In this document: positions 1 to 10,861 of the stretch, piece after piece
Numbering within the stretch: the first letter of the stretch is position 1
Layout of the letters: each line of letters starts with the position of its first letter
Source of the DNA: Dietzia sp. B32
GTDB taxonomy: Bacteria; Actinomycetota; Actinomycetes; Mycobacteriales; Mycobacteriaceae
Assembly (NCBI RefSeq): GCF_024732245.1
Contig: NZ_CP093845.1
Coordinates: 2,852,001 to 2,916,000, forward strand
Length of the DNA: 64,000 bases
Reading direction: 5' to 3'
The notes under the pieces: model-generated
Database searches by the model: none
Told to the model about the DNA's origin: nothing
Seen by the model: the letters and a program-made list of their open reading frames with translations, nothing else
Translations under genes and position numbers: made by a program

Positions 1-384
1 TCCGATGATCGAACCCGCCCACATCGCGGCCGCCGCCCCGGTGACCTCGTCGAACATCGCGAGCAGTCGCAGGCCGTCGTCGACGCGCCGGCCGGCGGGC
101 AGGCCCTCGATCCACTCGCGCGGCCCGGCCCCGGAGGGCAGGAACGCGGTGTTGTCGTTGCGGCCGGTGGCCGGGGGCCGGGACACGGGGTCCGAGAACG
201 CGAGTCCGGCGGCGGTCAGCGCGCCGCGCAGTACCCCGAGCTGGGACGGCCCCACCCCGTGGAGCGCGAGCACCTCCTTCTCCGGGGTGCCGTCGAGCTG
301 TCGCAGGTCCGTGATGCCGGCGGAGTCGAGCGCGCGCGTCGCCGGGGCCGAGAGCCGCGGCAGGGGGAGCGGGGAACCTGTCAT
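1..384 (-). CDS. HhH / DUF1801-type protein, 3' part beyond window
   Basis: 128 residues are visible and the frame runs off the left edge, so the C-terminus is missing. Residues 10-60 look like a helix-hairpin-helix module (ATRALDSAGITDLRQL, then LHGVGPSQLGVLRGAL). From about residue 80 it changes to a DUF1801-like segment ending in MWAGSIIG, close to the family's MWG-SIVGFG motif. Small actinobacterial proteins of this make-up are known but have no defined reaction. The ATG at 384 is the first in frame. No partner genes are coupled to it; the next gene on the same strand starts 814 bases away. Confidence 0.6.
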   Translation of the reverse strand, partial: MTGSPLPLPRLSAPATRALDSAGITDLRQLDGTPEKEVLALHGVGPSQLGVLRGALTAAGLAFSDPVSRPPATGRNDNTAFLPSGAGPREWIEGLPAGRRVDDGLRLLAMFDEVTGAAAAMWAGSIIG

Positions 385-469
385 GGCCACGACGCTAGAC
401 CCGTGGGAACGGCCCGACCAGGCTCGCGTGGAAATCGATCGAGGCCGGATCTGATCACGGCCGGATCTG

Positions 470-1198
470 TCAGAACGCGACGATCTCGTCACCGACCCGC
501 AACTGCTCGAAGAAGTGCGCGGCGGCGTGGTGCCCCAGGTGGACGCACCCGTGCGACGGCTCGTCCAACCGGCCCTGGTGGAACGCCATGCCGCCCACGG
601 TGAAATACGTCGAGTACGGCATCGGGGAGTCGAAGACCCGGCTGTGGTCGTGGCGCACGTGCCGCAGGATCCGGTGCGCGCCCCGGGCGGTCTCGTAACC
701 CGGCTTACCGGTGGTGACGGGGACGGGGCCGTACGTGATGCGGCCGTCGTCGACCATCCAGGCGCGCTTGCCGTCGACGTCGACGCACGCCCGGGCGGTG
801 GGCGGGCACCGTGGCGGTGCCGGCGTCCCGGGCGCGGCGGCGGCACCGGGGCCGTCGCCCAGCAGGGTCTCCCGGGTGAGCCGGTCCACCTCCCCGACCT
901 CGACCGGGCCGCCGGCCAGCACGTCGCGGGCCACGAGGTCCACGTCCGTGAGGTGTTCGGACCGGCCCTGCTCGACCAGGATCCGGCGCGCGACGGAGCG
1001 CACCATCCGGTCGTCCACGATGACGGGCCGGGGTGGCTCGTCCGTCACCTCGGCGCCGGCGGTGGTGAGCGCATCCGACGTCGCGGCCCGGGTCGGCGCG
1101 GTGGTCGGCACGGTCGCGGACCCCGCCACTGCGGCGCCCAGCAGCGCGGCGGCGGAAAGACCCGCGAGCCTGGCCCGGCCGGGTGGGCGGGACCTCAC
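470..1198 (-). CDS. L,D-transpeptidase (YkuD), exported
   Basis: A 242-residue protein with an N-terminal hydrophobic export segment (about residues 10-30, LAGLSAAALLGAAVAG). A YkuD catalytic domain fills the C-terminal half. The active-site signature is HQGRLDEPSHGCVHLG, with the nucleophilic Cys near residue 218. Enzymes of this family make 3-3 cross-links in peptidoglycan or attach proteins to it, outside the membrane. The frame stays open upstream to 1390, but that part is an arginine-rich shadow of the upstream gene. The GTG at 1198 overlaps the upstream stop as GTGA, indicating translational coupling. Confidence 0.85.
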   Translation of the reverse strand: MRSRPPGRARLAGLSAAALLGAAVAGSATVPTTAPTRAATSDALTTAGAEVTDEPPRPVIVDDRMVRSVARRILVEQGRSEHLTDVDLVARDVLAGGPVEVGEVDRLTRETLLGDGPGAAAAPGTPAPPRCPPTARACVDVDGKRAWMVDDGRITYGPVPVTTGKPGYETARGAHRILRHVRHDHSRVFDSPMPYSTYFTVGGMAFHQGRLDEPSHGCVHLGHHAAAHFFEQLRVGDEIVAF

Positions 1199-1746
1199 TC
1201 GTCCCCGTGCGCCACGGGGGAGCGCAGGTCGGGGAAGGCGTACTCGGCCGCCCGCGCGGCCCACGCGGATCCGGCTGCCACCAGGAGGAACCCGAGTGCG
1301 GCCACGAAGGGCCCGTAGGTGACGGACGCGTCGGCGGGCAGGCCGGACAGGGTGGGGTCGTCGCTGCCGGTCGAGGACATCAGCGTCCACACGAACGCGA
1401 GGTGGGCCGCGAGGACCCCGAGGGCCACGACGGCGGCGGCGGCCGCGAACGCGCCCAGTCGGGTCATCGCCGCGACCCCCACCAGGAACAGGAGGACGAC
1501 CAGCCCCAGGAACAGCACGGGGGCGACGCTGCGGACGTCGATGACCTCGGTGATGCCCAGGCCCGTGATCCGATTCCCGCCGCTGCTGAGCCAGGGCAGG
1601 TACAGGCTGACGAGCGCGAGCGCGAGGCCCACGACGGCGACGAGCGCGCCGAGTCGGTTGGTGACGTGGGGGATGACCTTGGTCCTGGACGGGGTCCGGG
1701 TCGGCAGAGGGGTGCGGTGCGGGGAGGGGGGCGTGTACGCGGTCAC
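1195..1746 (-). CDS. four-TM conserved membrane protein
   Basis: About 183 residues with four predicted membrane helices: LGALVAVVGLALALVSLYL, VAPVLFLGLVVLLFLVGVA, LGAFAAAAAVVALGVLAAH and YGPFVAALGFLLVAAGSAW. No catalytic motif is visible and I do not recognise the family. The start is chosen as GTG 1746 because a GAAAGG ribosome site lies 9 bases upstream; the frame stays open to 1827 without a better site. It is translationally coupled (GTGA) to the L,D-transpeptidase, suggesting a cell-envelope role. A CRP/GlxR-like palindrome lies just upstream. Confidence 0.7.
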   Translation of the reverse strand: MTAYTPPSPHRTPLPTRTPSRTKVIPHVTNRLGALVAVVGLALALVSLYLPWLSSGGNRITGLGITEVIDVRSVAPVLFLGLVVLLFLVGVAAMTRLGAFAAAAAVVALGVLAAHLAFVWTLMSSTGSDDPTLSGLPADASVTYGPFVAALGFLLVAAGSAWAARAAEYAFPDLRSPVAHGDE

Positions 1747-1775
1747 TGCGATCACCCTTTCGGCGACGAGCGCGT

Positions 1776-1791
1776 TGTGGTACAAGTCACA
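1776..1791 (-). promoter_or_regulatory. CRP/GlxR-like operator next to a -10 hexamer
   Basis: On the minus strand the site reads TGTGACTTGTACCACA, matching the CRP/GlxR consensus TGTGA-N6-TCACA at 9 of 10 positions. It directly follows a TAGGGT hexamer (1791-1796), so a bound regulator would cover the start of transcription of the membrane-protein/L,D-transpeptidase pair. Regulator identity is inferred from the consensus only. Confidence 0.35.
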
Positions 1792-1875
1792 CCCTAGTCC
1801 AGGGGGCTGCGCGGATCCACCGCTCACACCCCGCCCGACGTGCCCGCTCCCCCCGCCGGTGGGGGCGGCCGCGCG

Positions 1876-4497
1876 TCAGCGTCTCGGGTTGGTCCGGCGG
1901 GTCGGTTCGGCGGACATGGGGTCCTCCGGCCACGGGTGCCTGGGGTAGCGGCCCCGCATCTCCGCCCGGACCCCGGGATAGGCCTCCCGCCAGAAGAACG
2001 CCAGGTCCCGCGTCACCGCGAGCGGCCGGCCCGCCGGCGAGAGCAGGTGGACCGTCACCGGCACCCGGCCGTCGCAGATGCGCGGTGAGGTGGTCCAGCC
2101 GAAGCACTCCTGGAGCTTCACCGCGAGCACCGGCGGGTCCTCGGAGCCGGCCTCCGGGTAGTCGACGCGGTACGACGACGAGGAGGGCACCTGCACCCGG
2201 TCGGGCACCAGCTCGTCGAACCGACCGGCCGCCGGCCAGGGCAGCAGCCGCCGCAACGCCGGGCCGAGGTCCCGTCCCGCCAGGCGGGAGCCGTGCGCCA
2301 GAGCGTCGATCTCCGGCCCGAGCCAGTCGTCCAGTCGATCCGCGAGCCCGTCGGCGGACACGTCCGGCCACGGCGGGCCCAGCTCGCGGTGCGCGAACCC
2401 GAGGCGGCGCAGGAGCCGTGCGGCGTCGTCATCGGGTCCCAGGGCGGCGAGTCCGCCGGCCCGGACCGCCGTCGCCACGGCCTGCCCGGCGGCCTCGGGG
2501 GAGGGTCGGACCGGTGTCGAGGACAGCTCGATCGCCCCGAGCCGCCGGATGCGTCGCCCGGCGACGGAACCGCGATGGAAGACGGCGGTCTCGTCGTCGT
2601 CGAGCAGGTGTGACGCCGCCCGTTCCGCGCCCTCGCGGTCCACCGCCGCGCCGGCGCGGATCACCGCGCCCGCCTCTCCCGCCGCGCGTCCGGAGGCGCG
2701 CCCGACCTCGGCCACCGCGAGCCACTCGTGGCCCCCGAGCGCGGAGCCCGGTGGCAACACGGCACCGGTGCCGGACGCGAAGGTGTACTGGTCGCCCCGT
2801 CGACGCGCGACGCGGTCCGGGTGGGCGAGCGCCACGACCGTGCCGACGGCGTCCGCCAGCGCGATCCCCCCACCGTGCCCACCGTGCCCGCCGCTCCCGG
2901 TGGCCAGACCGGCCCGGCGGTCGCCCTTCGCGATCCGCTCGAGGCGGCGGACCTCCCGTTCCCACGCCGGGGAGTCCGGCGTGCGTCGCGCACGCAGCGC
3001 CCGCAGGTCGGCGACCAGGTCGCCACCGGGGGAACGTCGCCCGGACGCGAGCAGCGCGACCACCTCGGCGGCCACCGTCGCCCCGACCAGCCCGGCGCCG
3101 TCGAGCAGCGCGCGGGCGTGGCGCGGGTCGGCCGGGACCCGCGCGAGGTCGCGGCCGCGGTCGGTCACGCGGCCGGCGTGGTCGAGCGCACCCACACCGC
3201 GCAGCACCGCCTCGGCGCGGGTGATCTCTCCGGCCGGCGGCGGATCGGGCAGCGCGAGCCCCTCGCCGCGGGGAGCGCCCCAGCACGCGACGTCCAGCGC
3301 GAACGTGGTGAGGTCCGACGTCGCGATGGCCGGGGTGCGGTGGTCGGGCAGGTGCGCGTATTCCTGCTCCGTCAGGCAGCGCACGGCCACTCCCGGGCCG
3401 AGGCGGGCGGCCCGTCCCGCGCGCTGCACGCACGAGTCCCTCGACGCCGAGACCGTCACCAGGCCGGTCATGTCCCGCGCGGTGTCCCGTCGCGGTTCGC
3501 GGCTCAGGCACGCGTCCACGACCAGCCGGACGCCCGGCACCGTCAGCGAGGACTCCGCCAGGTCGGTCGACACCACGACCCGCGGCCGGGCGCCCCCGCC
3601 CGACCCGACCCGCCTCCCGGATCCGGACACCGCCCGGTCCTGGGCCGACGCGTCCAGGCCGCCGTGCAACGGCAGGACCTCGGCGGCCTCACCCAGCCGC
3701 GCCGACAGCGCACGCACGACCCGGTCGATCTCGCGTACACCCGGCAGGAACACCAGCGCGTCGACGCCACTCGCGGCGACCTCGTCCGCCGTCACCGAGG
3801 CCACGTGGTCGAGGAATCCGTCGGTGACCCCGCGGGCGTCCAGGCGGGCCGTCGGCGGCGGGGCGTACCGGATCTCCAGGGGGTGCAGTACGGCGGGGAC
3901 GTCGACGACCGGCGCCGCACCGCCGACCGCCGCACTCCCGACCGCCGCACCCCCGACCGCCGCACCGCCGAGCAGTCGCGCGAAGCGACCGGCCTCGACC
4001 GTCGCGGACATCGCCACCACCGGCAGGTCGTCGCGCAGCTGCCGCACCTCACACAGCAGTGCGAAGGCCAGGTCGGACTCGACGTCGCGCTCGTGGACCT
4101 CGTCGAGCACCACGGCACCGACGCCGGGTAGATCGGGATCGGCGATCAACCGTCGCACCAGTACCCCCGGCGTCACGAACTCGACACGCGTGTTCCTGCC
4201 GACCCGCGAGTCACCGCGGACCGAGTACCCCACCGGGCCGCCGGGGTCGGTGCCCGTGAGCTCGCCCAGCCGCCGTGCGGCCGAGCGGGCGGCGACCCGA
4301 CGGGGCTGGGTGACGATGACCCGCCCCGCCACCCCGTCGGCGACGGCGACCGCGGGCGGCACGAGGGTCGTCTTACCGGTGCCGGGCGGCGCCTGGACGA
4401 CCGCCGAACCGGCGGTGGCGAGGGCGTCCCGCAGCGCGGGCAGCGCGTCGGCGAACGGGAGTCCGCGGCCGATCCGCTCGAGGTCGAAAGTGTTCAC
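1876..4497 (-). CDS. hrpB: ATP-dependent helicase HrpB (DEAH family)
   Basis: 873 residues, slightly longer than the about 810 usual for HrpB. Walker A is APPGTGKTTLVPPA near residue 35, the DExH box is LDEVHERD near 130, and SATVEAGRF follows. Helicase C-terminal, HA2 and HrpB-specific C-terminal regions follow in the normal order. HrpB proteins are DEAH-box RNA helicases of poorly defined substrate. The start is GTG 4497, which overlaps the stop of the small upstream gene as GTGA. The frame stays open to 4581 but lacks homology there. An internal low-complexity stretch (GGAAVGGAAVGSAAVGG) comes from a four-unit 15-bp tandem repeat. Confidence 0.9.
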   Translation of the reverse strand: MNTFDLERIGRGLPFADALPALRDALATAGSAVVQAPPGTGKTTLVPPAVAVADGVAGRVIVTQPRRVAARSAARRLGELTGTDPGGPVGYSVRGDSRVGRNTRVEFVTPGVLVRRLIADPDLPGVGAVVLDEVHERDVESDLAFALLCEVRQLRDDLPVVAMSATVEAGRFARLLGGAAVGGAAVGSAAVGGAAPVVDVPAVLHPLEIRYAPPPTARLDARGVTDGFLDHVASVTADEVAASGVDALVFLPGVREIDRVVRALSARLGEAAEVLPLHGGLDASAQDRAVSGSGRRVGSGGGARPRVVVSTDLAESSLTVPGVRLVVDACLSREPRRDTARDMTGLVTVSASRDSCVQRAGRAARLGPGVAVRCLTEQEYAHLPDHRTPAIATSDLTTFALDVACWGAPRGEGLALPDPPPAGEITRAEAVLRGVGALDHAGRVTDRGRDLARVPADPRHARALLDGAGLVGATVAAEVVALLASGRRSPGGDLVADLRALRARRTPDSPAWEREVRRLERIAKGDRRAGLATGSGGHGGHGGGIALADAVGTVVALAHPDRVARRRGDQYTFASGTGAVLPPGSALGGHEWLAVAEVGRASGRAAGEAGAVIRAGAAVDREGAERAASHLLDDDETAVFHRGSVAGRRIRRLGAIELSSTPVRPSPEAAGQAVATAVRAGGLAALGPDDDAARLLRRLGFAHRELGPPWPDVSADGLADRLDDWLGPEIDALAHGSRLAGRDLGPALRRLLPWPAAGRFDELVPDRVQVPSSSSYRVDYPEAGSEDPPVLAVKLQECFGWTTSPRICDGRVPVTVHLLSPAGRPLAVTRDLAFFWREAYPGVRAEMRGRYPRHPWPEDPMSAEPTRRTNPRR
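3914..3973. repeat. four 15-bp tandem units inside hrpB
   Basis: Four consecutive 15-base units of the type GCCGCACYCCCGACC (3914-3928, 3929-3943, 3944-3958, 3959-3973) differ at one to three positions. In hrpB they encode a repeated G-(G/S)-A-A-V pentapeptide. The unit length keeps the reading frame, so copy number can change without breaking the helicase. Confidence 0.8.
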
Positions 4498-4694
4498 CCC
4501 GGCTCGGGCAGGTGACGGGCGCCCCGGGGCCCGGGCTCCTCGGCGTCCGGGTGGATGGTGTCCGAGATGGCATCGAGCCACAGCATGAGCCCGGCCATCG
4601 CGGCCGGACCGACCTCGGCGACGCCGACGGCGCGGCCCATCCTGAATCCGCTCCCGCGCACCGCACCTCCGCTGCTCAACCGTGTCCGGGCCAT
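4494..4694 (-). CDS. 66-residue protein coupled to hrpB
   Basis: A short frame starting at ATG 4694 and ending in a TGA that overlaps the hrpB GTG start (GTGA). The product has a basic N-terminus (MARTRLSSGG), a central hydrophobic stretch AEVGPAAMAGLMLWLDAISD that could be one membrane or amphipathic helix, and a Pro/Glu-rich tail. I recognise no family. The exact coupling argues that it is translated. The open frame extends upstream to 4940 over the clpC promoter and start, which is not believable as coding. Confidence 0.5.
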   Translation of the reverse strand: MARTRLSSGGAVRGSGFRMGRAVGVAEVGPAAMAGLMLWLDAISDTIHPDAEEPGPRGARHLPEPG

Positions 4695-4717
4695 GCTAGT
4701 CGGGCCCGGTCCGGGGC

Positions 4718-4734
4718 GTTCGCTGTCGGCGTAC
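4718..4734 (+). promoter_or_regulatory. ClgR-like operator upstream of clpC
   Basis: GTTCGCTGTCGGCGTAC contains CGCTGTCGGCG (4721-4731), matching the actinobacterial ClgR core CGCYNANRGCG except at one position, with the expected A/T-rich right flank. ClgR is the established activator of clpC and clpP operons in Corynebacterium and Mycobacterium. The box lies about 130 bases before the clpC ATG. Confidence 0.45.
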
Positions 4735-4863
4735 ACGTATCGGCAATCATTCCCCCACCTGCCGCGTTGCACATTCATGACGGACCTACTGCCACTCCTG
4801 TGGCTCCCGTCGTCAGACCGGGCCACTACAGTGGTGAAAACCCGAGGAATGTGAGGTAGCACG

Positions 4864-7518
<2,655 letters not shown>

Positions 7519-7552
7519 TCCGGTGCCGGTCTGATCGGACCGGGACGTAGAG

Positions 7553-7580
7553 AACGGCCCCCGCCTCGGCGGGGGCCGTT
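7553..7580 (+). terminator. transcription terminator hairpin after clpC
   Basis: A perfect 13-bp inverted repeat (AACGGCCCCCGCC with its complement, 2-base apex) lies 35 bases after the clpC stop. It is followed by TCGTCGTG rather than a clean T-run, as is usual at this GC content. It could also stop the converging flavin-reductase transcript. Confidence 0.75.
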
Positions 7581-7634
7581 CGTCGTGTACGTCGCGGGCG
7601 CGTCTCCGGCCCGCGACCACGTCAGGTGGCGCGG

Positions 7635-8174
7635 TCAGACAGTCCGCGGCGGGATCGTGCTGAGCCCGCCGTCGACGATGATCAGCGGATCAGTGGGATC
7701 CTCGTCGAACCACGCATCGAGCAGGCGGGCGATCACCAACACGTGGTCCCCGGCGGGGACGAGACGGTCGAGGGCCACCCGGAGTCGCGCCCGGCCACCG
7801 TGGAGCAGGGGCTCCCCGGTCTCCGCCCGGGTCCATACGGCCGTGTCGGCGAACCTCAGATGCGCGGGCCCGGCGAAACGCAGTGCCAGGTGCTCGTCCC
7901 CCTCGCCCAGGAGATGAACGACCGCGGTGCGCGCCTCGAGGACCGCGGCCAGGCTCGACGAGGAGATTCCGACGTTGAAGCTGATGAGCGCCGGCTGGGA
8001 CGAGAGGCTCGAGGGTGACGACGCGGTGAAGCCGACCGGCCCCTCGGCGCCGTCGAGGGTGATGACGGTGACAGCCGCGGGGTGCATCCGCATCGCGCGG
8101 CGGTGGACCTCGGGGGCGACGGACGGCTGGTCGGTGGACGGCTGGGAGGTCGACAACGACTGGTGTTCGGTCAT
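7635..8174 (-). CDS. flavin reductase domain protein (FMN reductase-like)
   Basis: 179 residues of the split-barrel flavin reductase family. HPAAVTVITLDGAEGPVGFT and ASSPSSLSSQPALISFNVG are the flavin-binding segments, and VVHLLGEGDEHLALRFAG is typical of the family. These enzymes reduce FMN or FAD with NAD(P)H for two-component monooxygenases. The obvious partner is the FMNH2-dependent SsuD encoded 1.4 kb away beyond the ROK regulator, so it may serve in place of SsuE. The start is ATG 8174, since the extra 20 residues from 8234 lack homology. It runs in the same direction as the ROK gene, 91 bases downstream of it. Confidence 0.8.
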   Translation of the reverse strand: MTEHQSLSTSQPSTDQPSVAPEVHRRAMRMHPAAVTVITLDGAEGPVGFTASSPSSLSSQPALISFNVGISSSSLAAVLEARTAVVHLLGEGDEHLALRFAGPAHLRFADTAVWTRAETGEPLLHGGRARLRVALDRLVPAGDHVLVIARLLDAWFDEDPTDPLIIVDGGLSTIPPRTV

Positions 8175-8265
8175 ATCGAGGAGTCTGCGGCCCACCCGCC
8201 ACGGGTGTCGAACCTTCCGTTCGCGATGATGCAAAACGCTCGTCGGGATCTCCCGGCCCGCGACC

Positions 8266-9444
8266 TCAGGAGGCGGTCGAGAGGCGGCGACTCGCCAGCG
8301 CGGCGGTGGGGTCGGCCGCGATCACGTCCAGTGCCACGGCCATCGCGGCGAACTGCTGGATCCGGCCCCCGGCGGTCGACACGCGCAGATCGGGCGCGCC
8401 TCCGCTGAGGCGGGTCTCACGGGTGGCCCTGATGAGCGGGGACAGGTAGCGGGGATGGTCGGTGAAAGCCTGGCCGCACAAGACCACCGAGTCCGGTCGC
8501 GTGATGGACGAGATCAGCCCGACGAGCCGGCCCAGGACGGTCGCACGCTCGACGAGGATGGCCTCGGCGACCGTGTCGTGGCGGGCCCGCGCGGCCAGTT
8601 CCGGAACCGAACCCACGCCGATTCCGTGGAGCGCCGCGGCCCGGACGAGGCCGGAGTCGCCCACGACGTCGAGCAGACCCGCGCCACGGTCGTCGAGCAG
8701 GTCGACCCCGCCCGCCGGCAGGTGTGCGAGCTCGGCGGAGCCCGCCCGCGGCCGGTGCACGGCGCCGTCGATCACCAGGGCCGAGCCCAGGTGCTCACGG
8801 GCGTAGACGACCAGCGTCGTGCCCTCGTGGGTCTCGTGGCCCACCAGCAGTTCGGCCGCGGCCATGGCCTCCACGTGTGGGGCTACGGAGAACGGGACCC
8901 CGATCCGGTCGGCGAAGAGCTCGGCGACGGGGACGTCGACCCAGCCCAGGAGTTCGTGGTCGATCCGTCCCGGGCCGGTCAACCGGGCGGCGGTCGCGAT
9001 GCCGCCCCAGACCAGCGGGCGGTCCCGGTGGCCGTCGAGTAGACGGAACGCGACCGCGGACAGCTCGTCGGCGATCTGTTCCGGGTCGCGGCCGGGCGTG
9101 GGGATCGCGTGTTCGGCGAGGATGCGGCAGGCCAGGTCGCAGATCGCCACGACGCTGCGGTGGAGGCCGATGTGTACCGCCACGGCCACCGGTCCCGTGG
9201 GGTCGACATCCACGGGGATGCTCGGCCGGCCGACGGATCCGTCGTGCATGAGCTCGGGTCGCTCCCGGATGACGCCGGCGGCGGACAGGGCCGCGGTCGC
9301 CCGTCCGACGGTCGCCACCGACAGGCCGGTCGTGGCTGCGATCTCCGGGCGGGAGACGGGTCCGTGGAAGCGGATCGCCCGCAGGACGCGCGCCGAACTG
9401 GCGTCGGAGAGGCGCAGGTCAGCGGCGGGGGAGTGGGTCGTCAT
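8266..9444 (-). CDS. ROK-family transcriptional regulator
   Basis: 392 residues: an N-terminal winged HTH (about 15-70; HGPVSRPEIAATTGLSVATV) and a ROK domain with the actin-like fold (AVAVHIGLHRSVVAICDL onward). The zinc-binding CXCGXXXCXE motif of classical ROK proteins is absent from the expected place (AELAHLPAGGVDLLDD), so sensing may differ. It is transcribed away from ssuD, with a 16-bp palindrome between them, so control of the sulfonate operon is the simplest role (inference). ATG 9444 is preceded at 6 bases by a TATTCT hexamer, so the mRNA may be leaderless. Confidence 0.8.
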   Translation of the reverse strand: MTTHSPAADLRLSDASSARVLRAIRFHGPVSRPEIAATTGLSVATVGRATAALSAAGVIRERPELMHDGSVGRPSIPVDVDPTGPVAVAVHIGLHRSVVAICDLACRILAEHAIPTPGRDPEQIADELSAVAFRLLDGHRDRPLVWGGIATAARLTGPGRIDHELLGWVDVPVAELFADRIGVPFSVAPHVEAMAAAELLVGHETHEGTTLVVYAREHLGSALVIDGAVHRPRAGSAELAHLPAGGVDLLDDRGAGLLDVVGDSGLVRAAALHGIGVGSVPELAARARHDTVAEAILVERATVLGRLVGLISSITRPDSVVLCGQAFTDHPRYLSPLIRATRETRLSGGAPDLRVSTAGGRIQQFAAMAVALDVIAADPTAALASRRLSTAS

Positions 9445-9450
9445 GGCCCG

Positions 9451-9456
9451 AGAATA
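9451..9456 (-). promoter_or_regulatory. -10 hexamer of the ROK gene, leaderless type
   Basis: TATTCT on the minus strand ends 6 bases before ATG 9444, leaving no room for a ribosome site. Confidence 0.45.
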
Positions 9457-9466
9457 ACACACAAGA

Positions 9467-9482
9467 TAGACCGATCGGTCTA
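9467..9482. promoter_or_regulatory. 16-bp palindromic operator between ROK and ssu genes
   Basis: TAGACCGATCGGTCTA is a perfect inverted repeat. It sits between the minus-strand -10 of the ROK gene (9451-9456) and a plus-strand TAGGGT hexamer (9491-9496) for the ssu operon. One bound dimer could therefore block both promoters. The binding protein is not identified; the ROK regulator is the first candidate. Confidence 0.6.
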
Positions 9483-9589
9483 CTGGTGTTTAGGGTTTCG
9501 TGCACGGTGATCGGAATGGTGGCAGCCACTACGGCGACGGTCCCACGATGAGTCGGTCCGAACCGAGCCCCGACCCCGAGGAGTCATCC

Positions 9590-10840
9590 GTGGCCACCGA
9601 CCAGCCCGTCACCTCCACCCCCCACGAGGAACCGACCGGGGACCTGCGCTTCCACTGGTTCCTGCCCACCTACGGCGATTCGCGGAACCTCGTGGCCGGC
9701 GGGCACGGCACCTTCATGGCGGGGGACAGGCCGGCGACCCTGCCCTACCTGCGGCAGATCGTGGCCGCGGCCGAGTACAACGGGTTCGAATCCCTGCTCA
9801 CACCGACCGGCGCGTGGTGCGAGGACGCCCTCATCACCTGCGCGCTCCTGGCCGAGTCCAGCGAGCGCATCAAGTTCCTCGTCGCCCTGCGCCCGGGGCT
9901 GATGAGCCCCACGCTCGCAGCGCAGATGGCCGGCACCTTCCAGTGGCAGACCCACGGCCGGCTGCTGCTCAACGTGGTCACCGGTGGTGAGTCCCGTGAG
10001 CAACGCGCGTATGGGGACTTCCTCGACAAGGAGGGGCGCTACGCCCGGGCGGACGAGTTCCTCGAGGTGGTGCGCCGGCTGTGGTCGCAGTCGGAGCCCC
10101 TGACCTTCCGTGGCGACCACCTCGCCGTCGTCGACTCCGTTCTGGCGCGGCGACCCGATCCCGCGCCGCCGATCTTCTTCGGCGGCTCCTCCGCCGCCGG
10201 GATCCGTGTCGCCGCACGCCATGCGGACACCTATCTGACCTGGGGCGAACCGCTCGCCGCGGTCGCGGAGAAGCTCGACCGCGTCCGCTCCGCCGCCCGG
10301 GGGATCGGCCGCACCCTCGATTACGGGATCCGCCTCCACGTCATCTCCCGCGACACCTCGGAGCAGGCGTGGGCGGAGGCCGAGCGGCTCCTGCGTGGGG
10401 TGGACCCCGCGGACGTGGAGCGCGTCCAGGCGTCACTCCGCGCGAGTGAGTCGGAGGGGCAACGGCGGATGCTCGAGCTCCACGGTGGGCGCACGGACGC
10501 ACTGGAGATCGCGCCCAACCTGTGGGCCGGGGTCGGGCTCGTCCGCGGGGGCGCGGGGACGGCGCTCGTCGGATCGCACGAGGAGGTGGCCGACCGCATC
10601 GCCGAGTACGCGCGGCTGGGGCTGACCCACTTCGTCCTGTCCGGGTATCCGCACCTGGAGGAGACCTTCACCTTCGGTGAGGGCGTCCTGCCGGTGCTCG
10701 AGCGTCGTGGCCTGTGGACGTCCGGGGCCGCCGCGCACCCCGCCCCGTCGGTGCCGTTCGCGGGCCCCACCCCGTCCTCCGCCCAGCCCACCGCCCAGCC
10801 CACCGCCCCAGCCAGGGAACCCGCCTCCGTCGGCGGCTGA
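9590..10840 (+). CDS. ssuD: FMNH2-dependent alkanesulfonate monooxygenase
   Basis: 416 residues of the bacterial luciferase-like SsuD family, which cleaves alkanesulfonates to aldehyde plus sulfite with FMNH2 and O2. Visible signatures are RFHWFLPTYGDSRNLV, NVVTGGESREQRAYGDF and PIFFGGSSAAGI. The start is GTG 9590, with GAGGAG 6 bases upstream; ATG 9548 in the same frame has no such site. The C-terminus after about residue 380 is a Pro/Thr/Ala-rich tail with an AQPTAQPTAP repeat that normal SsuD proteins lack. It heads the ssuD-ssuC-ssuB-ssuA operon. Confidence 0.92.
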   Translation: MATDQPVTSTPHEEPTGDLRFHWFLPTYGDSRNLVAGGHGTFMAGDRPATLPYLRQIVAAAEYNGFESLLTPTGAWCEDALITCALLAESSERIKFLVALRPGLMSPTLAAQMAGTFQWQTHGRLLLNVVTGGESREQRAYGDFLDKEGRYARADEFLEVVRRLWSQSEPLTFRGDHLAVVDSVLARRPDPAPPIFFGGSSAAGIRVAARHADTYLTWGEPLAAVAEKLDRVRSAARGIGRTLDYGIRLHVISRDTSEQAWAEAERLLRGVDPADVERVQASLRASESEGQRRMLELHGGRTDALEIAPNLWAGVGLVRGGAGTALVGSHEEVADRIAEYARLGLTHFVLSGYPHLEETFTFGEGVLPVLERRGLWTSGAAAHPAPSVPFAGPTPSSAQPTAQPTAPAREPASVGG

Positions 10841-10861
10841 CCCACCCGAGGAGCTGCCGCA

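Noticed and set aside
8209-8223. CGAAC-N5-GTTCG inverted repeat upstream of the flavin reductase gene as an operator
   Set aside because: Five-base arms are expected by chance at this base composition, and nothing else supports it.
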